DNA of 64,000 nucleotides from Diadema setosum (lineage: Eukaryota; Echinodermata; Echinoidea; Diadematoida; Diadematidae). Position 1 is the stretch's first letter; the number at the start of each line of letters is the position of its first letter. Where the stretch lies: assembly GCF_964275005.1 (NCBI RefSeq), contig NC_092692.1:17199506-17263505 (forward strand). The letters run 5' to 3'. Made by a program: the position numbers and the translations under genes. Below, one piece after another: positions 35,302-47,478 of this stretch. The notes beneath the pieces were generated by a model. It was not told the DNA's origin. It made no database searches and saw only the letters and a program-made list of their open reading frames with translations.

Positions 35302-35777
35302 ATACCCCTTTCAGGTAATCGCGGTTCAATTATCCGCATCCAAATAATGCGGATGAAGTAGTCAAAATCGCGTTCATATATCCCATGAAGTGCGCACTAC
35401 TTTTACGAGCACCCGTTCATATAATGGTGCGAGTTATTTGTGCGAGTTATTTGTCATGGTTACTGCGCACGCCTCTATAATGACGTAATGTTTCCGGTGA
35501 ATATCCTCACGTGTATGCACACCTCTCGCGCGCTCAAGCTCAGCAATCAGCGGTTGTGCGGGAAATCGAGTGACCTTTGACCGAACTGTGGAATGTTAGT
35601 GCGGATAAGTCGTAAAACGCGTTCATGTATTCTCGATCTACTCCTCATGCTGCAATTATGCGCATAATAGCAGCATAAAAATAATGCGCACTTTTCTACT
35701 CCTCTCCCGTTCATGTAATCGAAATTTTACGACTTGTGCTCCTATTATCCGCATCCACGATTACCTGAAAGGGGTAT
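35302..35777. mobile_element. MITE with ATACCCCTTTCAGGTAATCG ends
   Basis: The terminal inverted repeat is about 20 bp (ATACCCCTTTCAGGTAATCG versus CGATTACCTGAAAGGGGTAT). Inside, ATCCGCATC and GCATAAAAATAATGCGCA blocks recur in both orientations. CpG content is raised relative to flanks. No clear target duplication. Confidence 0.8.
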
Positions 35778-37814
35778 GAATGTAACCCTTCTATCTGCCA
35801 GACTCCAGTGTGGCATACAGGCAGTTATCCACCATCAACATCACTTTCAAAAGAATGACTGCAAAGTCTGAAATCATGTGTATTAAGAGAAAGTAAATTT
35901 CATTTTATAGGAATGGCTGCATACAGTTTTAGTCCCCCCCCCCCCCCATATTAATCTACCAGTGATTGCAATCTGAACAACTCCCAAGATGGAATGCATC
36001 CTGAGATAGAAGTTTTGTTTTTCTCTTAATACTTAGATTCACAAAAAAAAAGGAATCACATTTTAATATGTACACTATTAGATAATATGCAGAATTGTGG
36101 ATACTTCTATATATTCCTAACAAAATGTAAGACAAGCTACTACCTCCCCTACGAGTGCACACTCTTTATTCAGATGAATTGGATTTTGACTTATACTGTG
36201 CAACATGTGCACAGACAGTATAAGAAATCTCCTGCAAGCAGATGTCTGGCTAAGGTCACATCTGCAGTCATTTTGTCAGTGTTGTTTGAGCATATTGGTG
36301 AGGGTCTTCAGACTTAAACTGCTGTGTCTTTCCCTCGTTCGCTCTTTATTGTGTCTTGTTCCAATGAGCCTATATTGTGTTATTAATTTTAGCCTCTTTA
36401 GTTGAAATAATACTAATATTCTGGGTATCTTATGGCTGCTACATTATGTGTTAATGTTTTTTATGCTTACTTAATTCTGTCCCTTTCTATTCCATGTCTT
36501 TGTAATATGTAAAAAAAAAAAAAAGTAAAGACAATGATAATGATAAATTTCCTGATGCTTTACTGAAATTAGACAAATCAAACCATTAAAAAAAAAAGCC
36601 AGCACAAATAATGACAAGAATTTCATGCCAGGTGTATGGAATATCCATGAAATATTTGTAAACGGTAACTGTGCACACTGCATATTCTTAAATATGACTT
36701 TAATATGTTGACATACAATGTATATATTGAACTGTATATCATTCATTGTATGATGATACATAAGTAGAATCATTCATTTTGATCCGATGAAATTAAAGTG
36801 TACTGTAGTCTGGTAACACATTAACAGAATTTTGTTTCTTTGTTTTCTTTGACTTCTTTTTAAGTTCTTGTGACAGTGATGTGACTGCAACTCTTGTTTG
36901 TTTTGTCTTATTGTGATAGGGATGGGGAGGATATGTCAAAGCCAACCCAACAGGCAGTTTCCTTTATATATAATATCAGATAAATGCATTAAGACTGCCA
37001 TGAATACGTGTATATACTCAGGAGGCTGAATTTATCTCCTGTTGCATGCTATTAATTATTTGTGATTTTTATGTGATTCACAGCCTTTTTCCAGTCAAAG
37101 TTTTCTTCTTCACCATTTGTGATTCTTTTGCGTTAGCCTTTTGATGCATGCCATCTAAAGACAAAAATGAAACAAAAACAAAACAAATGGCAACTAGGCA
37201 CCAGTTTATGTCATACATGTAGGTCAGGTCAAAGTGCACCTGAGTTTTGCAGTTCTCTTACACATTGTGTTTTTAACAGAAGTTACTATTTTGACCTATT
37301 GCCACATGTCTTGATGAGATCACGAACCATCAAGTTCAGAAAATGAAAAAAAAAAAAATGGAGAAAATGTAAAAATTGAGGTTTGCTTTGCATGCAAAGG
37401 TTGAATATTTCAGATACATGTACATTGTACCTCCTGTCTAAAATAACAGACAACTCGGGTAATTGCTATGATTTTTGTTTGCTTCAGAGAGTATCCAAAA
37501 GAGAAGTGTGCCATGAACTTTGCTTACAGCAATGATACAAGACCTCAGTGAACTGTCGCACACAATCGGAGAAACATTTTGTTGAGTGAGACATTCTTTT
37601 TCACTTTTTCTCACTTATTCATTAGGAGAGAAATGATTAACATACATTCTCATTTCTTTGAAGTGCATTTAAGGTTAAATCTTCTTATTCGTATTTCCAA
37701 GATAAAGCTATACAGAAAAAGGTAAGGCATTAATCTTTCCAGTCTGTAGAGTTGCCTTTTGCACTGCACACCATAATTTCTTCAGAATTTTAGTTTCAGG
37801 GTATGTAATACAGT
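35778..37814. other. spacer between the two G-alpha genes, part 2
   Basis: It has a poly(C) tract near 35936-35947 and several A tracts. No gene or element was recognised. Confidence 0.45.
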
Positions 37815-37816
37815 TA

Positions 37817-38264
37817 CAGTTGAACCTCTATTATCCGGCCTCCCTTTATCCGGATCTCTCTATTATCCGGACGCAATCTCGCCGTGATTTTTTATCTTTT
37901 TTTAAGAATTACGGGAGGAAAGGGGGATTCCCAACTCCTTGAGAACTCCTACACAAACACACATGAATTACATATACTTGATACATTTCTTAATAATTAT
38001 TTAGGTAAATCATCCCAAGAATTTATAAAAGAAAATGATTTCATTCTTGCAAACACGAACCTCTTTTTTGGGGTCTGTTACTGAGTGTAACAATGAAAAG
38101 GTTGCAGTATACAAATTACTACATGTGGTACTACAATGGGCTACATCAGTACATGTGTATGTATAATAGTACATGTATAAAGCATTGAGTCTCCCGTATC
38201 CGGCCAAATCCCTTATCCGGATGAGCCCCGGTCCCGACTTGTCCGGATACGAGAGGTTCAACTG
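37817..38264. mobile_element. pogo/Tigger-like MITE
   Basis: It is flanked by TA on both sides (37815-37816, 38265-38266). The ends CAGTTGAACCTCTATTATCC and the complement of GGATACGAGAGGTTCAACTG are inverted repeats. CAGT starts, TA targets and TTATCCGG motifs are typical of pogo/Tigger DNA transposons. No transposase frame remains. Confidence 0.8.
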
Positions 38265-38291
38265 TATTTAAAAAGTCCACTAGCATATTAA

Positions 38292-38674
38292 AGGGACTGT
38301 ACAGTACTGGTTGAGGTAGGGATTCATGTTTTGAACATTCCTAAGTGAGATAATGAAAAGCCTCTTATGAAATATGAAAGAGCATGTAATTTTAAGAAGG
38401 ATTCAATGTTTATTTGATGAAAATTGGTTTTCAAATGGCTGAGATATCCCAAAAAGTGCTAATAATAAAAGGCGACATGCCACAACTTTATTAGGATCTC
38501 TTTATTTCACCTTGTTTTTGGATATCTCGGCCATTTCAAAACCGACTTTCATCGAATAAACTTTTGATTCCCCTTAGAACTGCATTCCCCCTTACATCTC
38601 ATAGAGTGGTTTGTGAATATCTCGCAAAATTTTAAAAGCTAAATCTACACCTCGACCAGAACTGTACACACCCT
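38292..38674. mobile_element. TTAA-type MITE, family A
   Basis: TTAA at 38288-38291 and 38675-38678. The ends AGGGACTGTACAGTACTGG and CCAGAACTGTACACACCCT are inverted repeats. The interior has the GGCTGAGATATCC / GGATATCTCGGCC pair. Confidence 0.85.
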
Positions 38675-39089
38675 TTAAAGTGATTATCTAATGCAATACG
38701 TAAGCACTCCCAGAAGTATCGCAATGTCAATGCAGGAACGGACCGCACAAAGCAACTACATGTAGGCATATAAAGTGCAGATCTTACAAGCCCTGCTTGA
38801 GTTAAGGTACAATTGTATTAACATGATCCGCATTATCATCGGTTATTGTGAAGCTTTGCACATTATGACATAATTTTGTATGGCATCATTAGGTGGTGAT
38901 GCTTGTTGCTGAAAGTCCATTAATGAAATGGATTGTATTATCGTGTAGCTTCATCAAACAACACTGTCAAAAACACTGTAAATGATTTCTGCTATCTTTA
39001 CTTTAATCCATCATTTCTTTTTTTCTCAGCACACATGACACAAAAAGAAATGGGCAATACTCGGCAAGGTGGAAAAGGCTTTTATGATA

Positions 39090-39283
39090 CAGTGCACTCC
39101 AGTGAAATAATGAACACCATTATAATGAAATTTCAGTTACAACGAGATAAAGATTCAGGCCGCAAAATTACCTCTCTTTGTTTTTTTTTTTTTGTTTGTT
39201 TATTTGTTCAGTTATAACGAAATTTCGATAAAACAAAAGAAAACTGCCGGTCCTGAGGACGTCGTTATAACGGGAGTCCACTG
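39090..39283. mobile_element. pogo/Tigger-like MITE, second type
   Basis: TA flanks lie at 39088-39089 and 39284-39285. The left end CAGTGCACTCCAGTGA and right end CGGGAGTCCACTG are inverted repeats. Interior ATAACGA / TCGTTATAACG words occur in both senses. Confidence 0.7.
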
Positions 39284-39647
39284 TAATAGCTATAGCCCTG
39301 TGAATATCCCACTGTCAGCCTCGGTCAGTGCATTCCATGCAATATCTTCCACTGACCATTAGGTGGTGGTGGCCAGCTATCAACTGGCACACTAATTGGT
39401 ATTACATCACATTCAGGCAATATCCTTGCCATTTTGGCTTCTACTCTCCAAAAGAAATTACCCATTTGCATTCAGAACACAACTCTTTCCACACAAAGCA
39501 CTGAACTCCAAACATTTTACTTTGTCCCAAGTACAAATCAAATATGAATCCTGGCACTATTTTAGATTGAAGTGACGACTGGTCATTAAAACCAATGTGA
39601 GGGCTTAACGATTTAGTGGCCATTAGCGCTACATGTGTAATATCAAC

Positions 39648-39892
39648 TCTATTAATAATAATAATAATGAGGTCTATTTACCCAGGGTAGCCTCTTCAGT
39701 GTTGCCACTGCTCTACCAGAGGTCACTGCTATTATCATTACTCTAGTGTTGCCAGGTACCTATTTATACACCTGGGTTGAGAGGGACATCATAGGTAAAA
39801 ACATCTTGTCCAAGGACGTAAGCACTTGGAGAGATTCGAACTCTGGTCCTCCGATCGGGAGTCAGGAGTCTTACCCACTATGCCACAGCGCC
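39648..39892 (-). mobile_element. tRNA-derived SINE
   Basis: On the minus strand the 5' end reads like a tRNA gene, with A box TGGCATAGTGG (39875-39885) and B box GTTCGAATC (39833-39841). It continues into a non-tRNA body and ends in an (ATT)n tail at about 39650-39668. A poly(G) tract (39896-39914) abuts its 5' end on the plus strand. The tRNA-like part lacks a foldable acceptor stem, so it is not a functional tRNA gene. Confidence 0.8.
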
Positions 39893-41887
39893 AAAGGGGG
39901 GGGGGGGGGGGGGGGAGAGATTGCATTCTGTGAATTGACAGCAAATGCAAAATAAATTCTGATCATTCAAGTGGTGTTAAGTACCTTGATTTGAAAACGT
40001 GGACAAGCTACTCCAACAGCAATTGTCATCTGCTTGATGAATGTTGCTTGAAAGCTCCATCATGGTTTCACTGATGTTTATGGATTTCTATGTGTATATT
40101 TCCATTTGGAGACCACCTGGGGTGCTCTTGAAATGATGGCGGCTAAAATAACATTGCCGAGTCTTGTAAGGCTTCCTTATGATTTAAGGGGGTGGGAGAA
40201 ACCTTTCTCCTGCTTACGGTCGATGCTGCACGTGGGGAACCCCCTTATTTTCCGTGGTATTACAGCATCACCAGCTCGCTTTACTTTGGCTATATATACT
40301 GACTCACAGGGCAGGAATGTGACTCATGAACAAAATTCATAGCACCAGCTCAAGATTTATAGGCATTCATGCTCTACACAGTTTTGCGCAGCACTTCATT
40401 CCAAATCTCTGCTCAGAAGGATCTCCCCGACAGATATTTACCTATTATGGCGGGAGTGATTGAATTGCAACATCCTATGGCCTTTTGCAATAGTGGAACT
40501 GAAACTTTCAAGTTTCAGTTTTGTGATGACTTAGGTTTTGAGACAACTTGAAGTTACTCCAGCTTTCTTCACAAAGAAAGTGAAACGGAAATTCAGGGAC
40601 TGCTTTGGATTTTCACCAGTAAACAAGGAGTGGTTCGAGCTGGAGTTTGCTACATGGTCTTTTGACCCCAAGGGACATTCTCAGGTCAAATTTTTCACAA
40701 AATAGAAGCTTTCACGAGAGGGTTTCCTCACATTATTTAAATGCCCAAAGATATATAAAGGGTTGAAGACGTTATTGAAGGGGATTACCCATTCCCAATG
40801 CATGTGATATATTGGGATTTAGATAGAAATTTAAATGTGGTACGCTGATATTGTACCAGTGCCAAATAGTACCACATAGAACAAAATACCAAAATTACCT
40901 TAGTTGCAAATATGAACCATCAATGTAATTGAAAGTAGGTGCACTTCATGGATTTCTTGGTGCATTCCAGCTGGTGTCTGTGATTTTGAATAATATTGAT
41001 TATGCCCTGTGAGAAGCAATATTCTATTAGAATATGACGGATGTTAGAGTCTATACTGATGGGGGGAAAGAATAAATGCTCTCAAGTTCCAAGACTCCAT
41101 GAATTTTTCTCCTTTGTCTACATATAGATTACTGATAGGCTTTTATTTGAAGGCCAAAGAGAAGCATGATTTACATTCTTTTAATATATTTACCTTCACA
41201 TCATGAAAATTGAGAGAAGTTCATTGTAATCATATAAAAAGACAAAATGTAAGGGCAAGTGTACTTTGTGAGTGAAGGCTACACTGAGCAACATTATCTG
41301 CTATAGCTGGTGTAGGTCTATAATAGGGCTAAATGCTCTTGGCTATTTTGAAATGGCATAGAACATCAAAAAGATGTCTTAGAATACATCATTAGCAATA
41401 CATTTGATGTCCTTCTAGCACTTCTAGCAATTATAAAACACTGCAGGTTCTAATTTCCGGCTGTGTCCATTATGTGCTCTGACTTGAAGTGGGAATATAC
41501 TTCCACGTCCTTTCCTTGTGTACATATTATGGGGGGAAAAAGAAAGTCTGTAGAGGGCAGTTTACTTCACCCACAGTATTTAGTTTGTTTGTCTTCCTGT
41601 TTTTTATGGGGTGGGAGGATAGGGAGGCAGCTAGTTTTTTAAAGGTGTTATGTTCTTATTCATGCATCAGCCGGAAGGGTTCTACGGTTCTTCGGTTCTA
41701 GTGTTGAATTCCCAATAAAAAACTGTTCCCTCTTTTCTTTATTTTTTTTTTCACTTGGGCCTGTATAGAGTGCACACACAGCACACTTCCACAATTTGAT
41801 GGTATCAAGACAAAGTATACATCTTATTATTGACTATTCTTGACATCTTTGGCATATTTTCTTTTCTTTTAAACATTATCATTGCCA
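39893..41887. other. spacer between the two G-alpha genes, part 3
   Basis: Two adjacent open frames at 40106-40342 and 40369-40551 (+) have no recognisable domain. The stretch 40100-40560 is somewhat less AT-rich than its surroundings. Nothing else was identified. Confidence 0.4.
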
Positions 41888-42240
41888 CATTTCATTTCAT
41901 TTCATTTGTTTCCATATCCAAATAATATAAAATAGTCGGAAAGCAGCATAATCAATTTGTACAAGAAGGTGAAATGTCATGAAGCACTGATATAAATGCA
42001 AACAATAATATTACAAAAGTATATATAAATACATGTAAATAGCAAAGTCCTGAATTTTATAACTGGTATAAAACATGTACAATGACCTTTGTTTATAGGC
42101 CTACACTCAAGCATCCAACACTCATAACGCTTTATTATGGCAAGATAGGTGTTTCCCCTGAAGCTATGCTCTCCTCTCAGCTTCAGTAGGAGTTTTGAGT
42201 TTATCTCAAGGTGCCCTAGCCTAACAATAAATATCATTCT
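41888..42240 (-). mobile_element. possible LINE 3' end
   Basis: On the minus strand the segment ends in a short (AAATG)n-type tail (41889-41907), as in some non-LTR retrotransposons. No reverse transcriptase sequence is visible, so this is tentative. Confidence 0.25.
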
Positions 42241-44017
42241 TTACCGAAGTCCACATTATTTGCTATCCAACTTTTGCTGTGAGAAATGAAACATAAGCAC
42301 CCCCTCTCTTGGTGTGATTTTGACATCTTCATATCTCACATACTAGTACATGAGGCCTTCCAATGCCCACCAGTCCAAAGTGGTGGGAAATTTTAGTCAC
42401 ACATGCTGATTTGTGTTAGAATGTGAAGGATGAATTTCAAAAATTAATTACCTGTCAAGTCACGCAATGAGATGTGAAATATTTTCTTAGTGATTTGACA
42501 TTTTCTTTAATACCAAGTTTGTGTATGTTATAGTCATACAGAAACAGTCAATGAATGCATAGAATTAAAATAGAGAGGTAAAAATTTGAAAGAATTAAAA
42601 AAAGATCTTGCAGTTGTGGCCATTTCAAGTCAGAGATATATTTGACTTGGCATTTTTTGTTATTGAAATGATCTCTGGAAAATGGAAAATATGAAACTGG
42701 GGTCCCTTTTTGTAATTTTTGTCATGCATACGGGGTAATACATGTATGTGTATTATATTTGCTGCTACTTTTTTCTTCATGACCTCCATATTCTTTAAGA
42801 GACGTGATGTTGAATCCGTGAGAAACAGTATGTTGTAGGAATATCAAAGTTTGTTTGTTTGGTAGGTTTTTGTTCTCTCCCCCCCCCCCCCCCCAAATAA
42901 AAATAAATAAATTAAAAAAATGAATAACACCATAAATATTATGAGAAAAGGTCTTGTGACCATTGTAGCCATAGGTTAGGCACCCATGCATCTGACACCT
43001 CATTACCTCTTGCTTCTATGATTATAATACTTTCACATGCACTTTAATATACATGATTTGTCTGAGTAGTGGGTTAAGGTGATTAAGACATTCAACCTGC
43101 CTTCAACCTGTCATTCGACTTAGTCTCACTTTTCCTAGTTTACATCTTCAATTGATTTCTTTGACTTTCCCAGATTTCCAACGGAATATTGCCAGTATCT
43201 GTGACCTGTAATAGGATACAATATCAAATAGGGGCACCATGCATAGGAAAATGCCATTTTAGATTTATAACAACTTTCTTTTCAGAGTAAGCTCAATGAC
43301 TTTGTGCCCCATGATAGAAGCATTTTATTTCAGTGGCACGGTATGTCCATAAATCAAGATGTGATGTGTACATTCAAGAGCAATATTTTCCATGTTTTAG
43401 ACCACCCACAATTTTGTGAAAATGAAACGTTGCCTCAGTATTAAAGTCTCAGTAAATTGCCAAGTGATGGTAAGATAGAGAGAGAGAGAAAAAAAAAATA
43501 TATATATATGATAACCTGTGCTGAAACATACAGGGGCATGAGGGACTAACAGTTTTATTTCTTGAATTCATAGTAAGTTGTAAGATGTTGTTTGCATGAA
43601 GCAGTTGCTCAAATTAATATATATATATATATAAAAAAAAAACTTTGCATATATACATGTACACATCATAGAGGGTCTGGAAGAAAGTTTATCTATCGTT
43701 TTATATATTTTTTTATTGATTTGTTTGTTGTTGTTTTTTTCATGGGGGGACAGGGAAGGGGTGGCAAAGTTCGACTTCAAAAAAAAAAAAAAAAAAAACG
43801 ACACTCAAGCTTCAAGGCTTCACAGAGTGCACATGGAAGTCAACAAGCATTGGGCCTAACAGCGGAATTAATGCTGGCCGTGGGCTACTAGTACAGGATA
43901 ATTTTGTCCCCAAGGCCTATGTACAGTGTAAGTTGTGACAAGACGCATTTGAAATGATGCAAGGGACTTCACTGTGGCAGTGATCATGACATTCACTTTA
44001 TAGTGAAAAGCATGCAG
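42241..44017. other. spacer between the two G-alpha genes, part 4
   Basis: A poly(C) tract near 42881-42894, an (TA)n stretch near 43617-43632 and a poly(A) tract near 43780-43798. No gene was recognised. Confidence 0.45.
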
Positions 44018-44037
44018 TCTCTCCCTCCCTCTCCCTC

Positions 44038-44108
<71 letters not shown>
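44018..44108. repeat. (TC)n microsatellite
   Basis: About 90 bp of CT/TC with a few interruptions. Confidence 0.95.
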
Positions 44109-44111
<3 letters not shown>

Positions 44112-45289
44112 GTCTATCTTTGGAGTCTGAGGTCACTTTGGGTTATTTCTGATGTTAAACATCAACTTGTCAAGTGCATGCCCCGAAGCAAAGGCTTGTT
44201 AACTCTCCACAGCTCGCACTTCAGTATGAACGGATCTGTTAGCCTTTCTTCACACAGACATTAATTCCTGATGCCATGACCTTGTGAACTTTGTCTGATG
44301 TTCGCAAGGCTCAGAAATGGATTGGGATATCTCGACGATGGCTTGTTCTCATCATCAGTGATTTACAATGTCATCTCGGGGGCTTGCTGATGGGGAGGAG
44401 GGATTAGTGTGAGGTGATGCTCAACTCAATCTGTTAGAAGAGTGAAAGACTTATTTCAAATCATGACACAATGTTTGCTTGTATCAAAATGTGCTTTTTG
44501 TCTATTTGTCTATCATAAGGACTTGGAAAGTACTGATGGTTGATTACGTCATGCTCCTGTTTACAAGAGATAACTTGTGGTATGTTGTGAATGTCGGGAG
44601 GGTCTGGTTTTGTGCAGTTTTCATCAGTCTGATTAACACTCGCTTCACTTGGTGACAATCACAGAAAATAACAAAAATAAATGCAGCACAAATTCCACAA
44701 TAGGACAAAAATAACTGTGTAATACTCATGCCAGTATGTATCAAACATTTAACCTACTTGGATGCCCTCAACATATATGAGCATATTTGTATTATGCTGG
44801 CTATAAGAGAGGCATCATTTTCCAAACAATGTTGATTCAGGTTTTTGTGTATTTCTACATACTTAATATGGCCAGAGTGTCAATATAATGTATCAATGTA
44901 TGTTTTACATGTATTTTTAAATGTATTCTTTGGTTCATGCTTTATGAACTTTGGTACTCTTGAATTTTCTAAGAGACAGTGTATTATTGAGAAAAATGAG
45001 GAAAATGAAGTACGAGTACTTTTTATTAATTTTATTCTTTTTTTTTTTTTTTTGCAGGCTTGGAAATTTAGAATTTATAGCAGTTGATCATGGCCTCTGT
45101 TTTTTGTGTTTTGGGTTGTTTTTTTTGTTTTTTTTTCAAGTAGCCAGTAGTTCATTAGTCACATTTTTTGCTTGTTATTATTATTGAGTTCCATTCAAGT
45201 CATTGCACTGATGTAGTAGTGACAATTAAAGAAATTAGAAATGATCACTCAACATCAGCAATCAAGGATCATTTTAATAATGGTCATGG

Positions 45290-45346
<57 letters not shown>
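45290..45346. repeat. (GAT)n microsatellite
   Basis: About 19 uninterrupted GAT triplets. The poly-aspartate frame through it is not a gene. Confidence 0.95.
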
Positions 45347-45347
<1 letters not shown>

Positions 45348-45745
45348 TATCTATGTAGGATGTTAATCTTGTAAAAGACATGCATGGAATACATCAGCAG
45401 CAGCACCCCTGTATTAAAACAGAAGTGATTTTCTCATCAGTAGAGTAATTAGTAGGTCCCTATAATATGCTGCTATTGTACTGTCAAGTTCCTCTTTCTT
45501 TCTTTTTTATTTTTTATATATATCTCAGTGTACTATCTTTTATCCAGATTTCTGCCGTCAACCGCGCACGACGAAAATCGGCACACATTTGCCCGCACAT
45601 GTGCGACGTAAGCCTAATCTACAAAACTGTAAACTTCATTTTTATGATATATCATGCTAATTTAATGATATCAATTTATGCAAATGTAACTGTGTGAAAT
45701 CAGACTCTGCTATTAATCACTGTAAAGCTCCAAAAAGGCTTTGCA

Positions 45746-45749
<4 letters not shown>

Positions 45750-45784
<35 letters not shown>
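45750..45784. repeat. (GT)n microsatellite
   Basis: About 17 GT dinucleotides. Confidence 0.95.
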
Positions 45785-45786
<2 letters not shown>

Positions 45787-46321
45787 ACATTCTATCTAGT
45801 GTCCTTGGCAAATGTAACTGAAAAATAATTGTGTCACTAAAAATAATTTCTTAGGTGTTTTATATTGGGTTTTTTTTTTCTTGTGTATTTCTTTATTTTT
45901 GTGTTCTTTTACTGTTTATCCAATGAAATTTGCCATCAACGCAGTTCCGAGCATGAAAAAAAAAAGTTAATTAATTGATTTTAATCAATAAAACCAAAAA
46001 TAACCACACTTGTATTAAAAAAAAAAAATGACTGAAAGCACAATTTGCATTGATCTAAACTGTAAATGAATTCACGATTCTGAGTAATAATTGGTCAATC
46101 AGGCATGTACAGATTTATGCGTAACTTCGAAACCGCGTGCCCTGGCGTCGCAAATAATAATGGTCTCAAAAGATGCGGGAGACTCAAAAGAAAAACGTCA
46201 TGAAACATTGTAGCGATAGCTTTTTGCGATGGCGACATATAGCGCGGAATGTCGGTGAGGGGGAGGAGAGGGGGTGGGGGCTGCCTCTCAGGCGTCGTCG
46301 GTCGTACATACTTTAGTACTA

Positions 46322-46744
46322 CAGTTCGACCTCGATTATCCGGCCATGTCGGGACGGGCGCTCATCCGGATAAGCGAATTGACCGGATATGGAAGACACA
46401 ATATGTATGTAGCTGCCGTCCAAGCTGCCGTCCAAGCTGCCGTCCCAGTGCACTGGCAGCTAGGCAGGTAGCGTACCCCGCAACGGTGGTGTAATCTATG
46501 CTAGCCTGCGCAAAATTGTAGCCCCTTCTTTATCTTTATGTGAAAATCATACATGTTTTACCTCATTAGATATTGAGAAACCTATCATGCACATCTTATG
46601 AAATTAGTGAAATAGATCCATGAAAGTCACCGTTTTTTTCTCAATTTTTGGATGAAAAAAAAAAAGTCCTTCACTGCGTGAACGCGCAGTCCGGATAACA
46701 CAGATTTCCGGATAAAAGGAGGCCGGATAATCGAGGTCGAACTG
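46322..46744. mobile_element. pogo/Tigger-like MITE
   Basis: TA lies at 46320-46321 and 46745-46746. The ends CAGTTCGACCTCGATTATCC and the complement of GGATAATCGAGGTCGAACTG are perfect inverted repeats. The interior contains a short tandem repeat of GCTGCCGTCCAA (about 46414-46446) and TCCGGATAA blocks. It is related in its ends to 37817-38264. Confidence 0.85.
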
Positions 46745-46950
46745 TAGTTATTTGTAAACAATTAAAACTATGATGAAGATGATGGTGATGCTTATATGGC
46801 GCTGACGACGACGATGACAACGATATGTAAAGATGTTGATGTTGATGTTGATGTTGATGTTGATGTGATGATACTGTCGTATGGATGAATGAGTCAAAGA
46901 GTAGGGAATTGATGCAAATAAGTGTCACCAAAAAAAAAAAAATAACAGCT

Positions 46951-47124
46951 GTTCAGTTCAGTTCAGTTTATTCACCATCAATTTAGGAGTATATGATATG
47001 ATAAAAAAGATACACAAAGATACATAACTATATACAAAGAAAACATAAACAAAACAGAAAACAATTGAACTTGATGGTGGGAGCCCCAGGAGAAGCAGTG
47101 CTTATAGATAGGGGCCCCAGTAAT
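46951..47124 (-). mobile_element. possible LINE/SINE 3' end
   Basis: On the minus strand the segment ends GAATAAACTGAACTGAACTGAAC, a short tandem tail like those of some CR1/L2-type retroposons. No coding part is visible. Confidence 0.35.
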
Positions 47125-47245
47125 GCTTAACTATTATTATACATGTAAAACAAACGAACAAAAGAATCAATTTATGCATTTCAAGTTTGTACATTTGGTT
47201 TGGTGGGAAAGGGAAAAGGGAAAAACAGCGTGCATATTACATACA

Positions 47246-47247
<2 letters not shown>

Positions 47248-47289
<42 letters not shown>

Positions 47290-47291
47290 GG

Positions 47292-47355
<64 letters not shown>
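47248..47355. repeat. (TA)n followed by (TTTA)n microsatellites
   Basis: TA repeats at 47248-47288 pass into about 15 TTTA units at 47293-47355. Confidence 0.95.
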
Positions 47356-47356
47356 T

Positions 47357-47439
47357 ATATATGAAGAGCTTGCTTCCAAAAGGCGCTAAATCCATCATTT
47401 TTGAATGGATTTAGCGCCTTTTAGAAGCAAGCTCTTCAT

Positions 47440-47442
<3 letters not shown>
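47357..47442. repeat. near-perfect hairpin, 38-bp arms
   Basis: The left arm 47357-47394 and right arm 47405-47442 are complementary with a single mismatch and a 10-nt loop. It sits between TA-rich microsatellites (another TA run follows at 47448-47475). The arm sequence GAAGAGCTTGCTTC resembles the ends of the 57228-57474 element, so it is likely a minimal MITE. Confidence 0.85.

Positions 47443-47475
<33 letters not shown>

Positions 47476-47478
<3 letters not shown>

Noticed and set aside
39833-39892. Functional tRNA gene on the minus strand
   Set aside because: A and B boxes are present but the acceptor stem does not pair, and the sequence continues into a SINE body with an (ATT)n tail.
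40106-40551. Two adjacent + strand open frames (78 and 60 codons) as a small gene
   Set aside because: No recognisable domain, no supporting splice or family pattern, and lengths are within chance expectation.
45168-45374. Poly-aspartate protein frame
   Set aside because: It is a (GAT)n microsatellite with no flanking coding signal.
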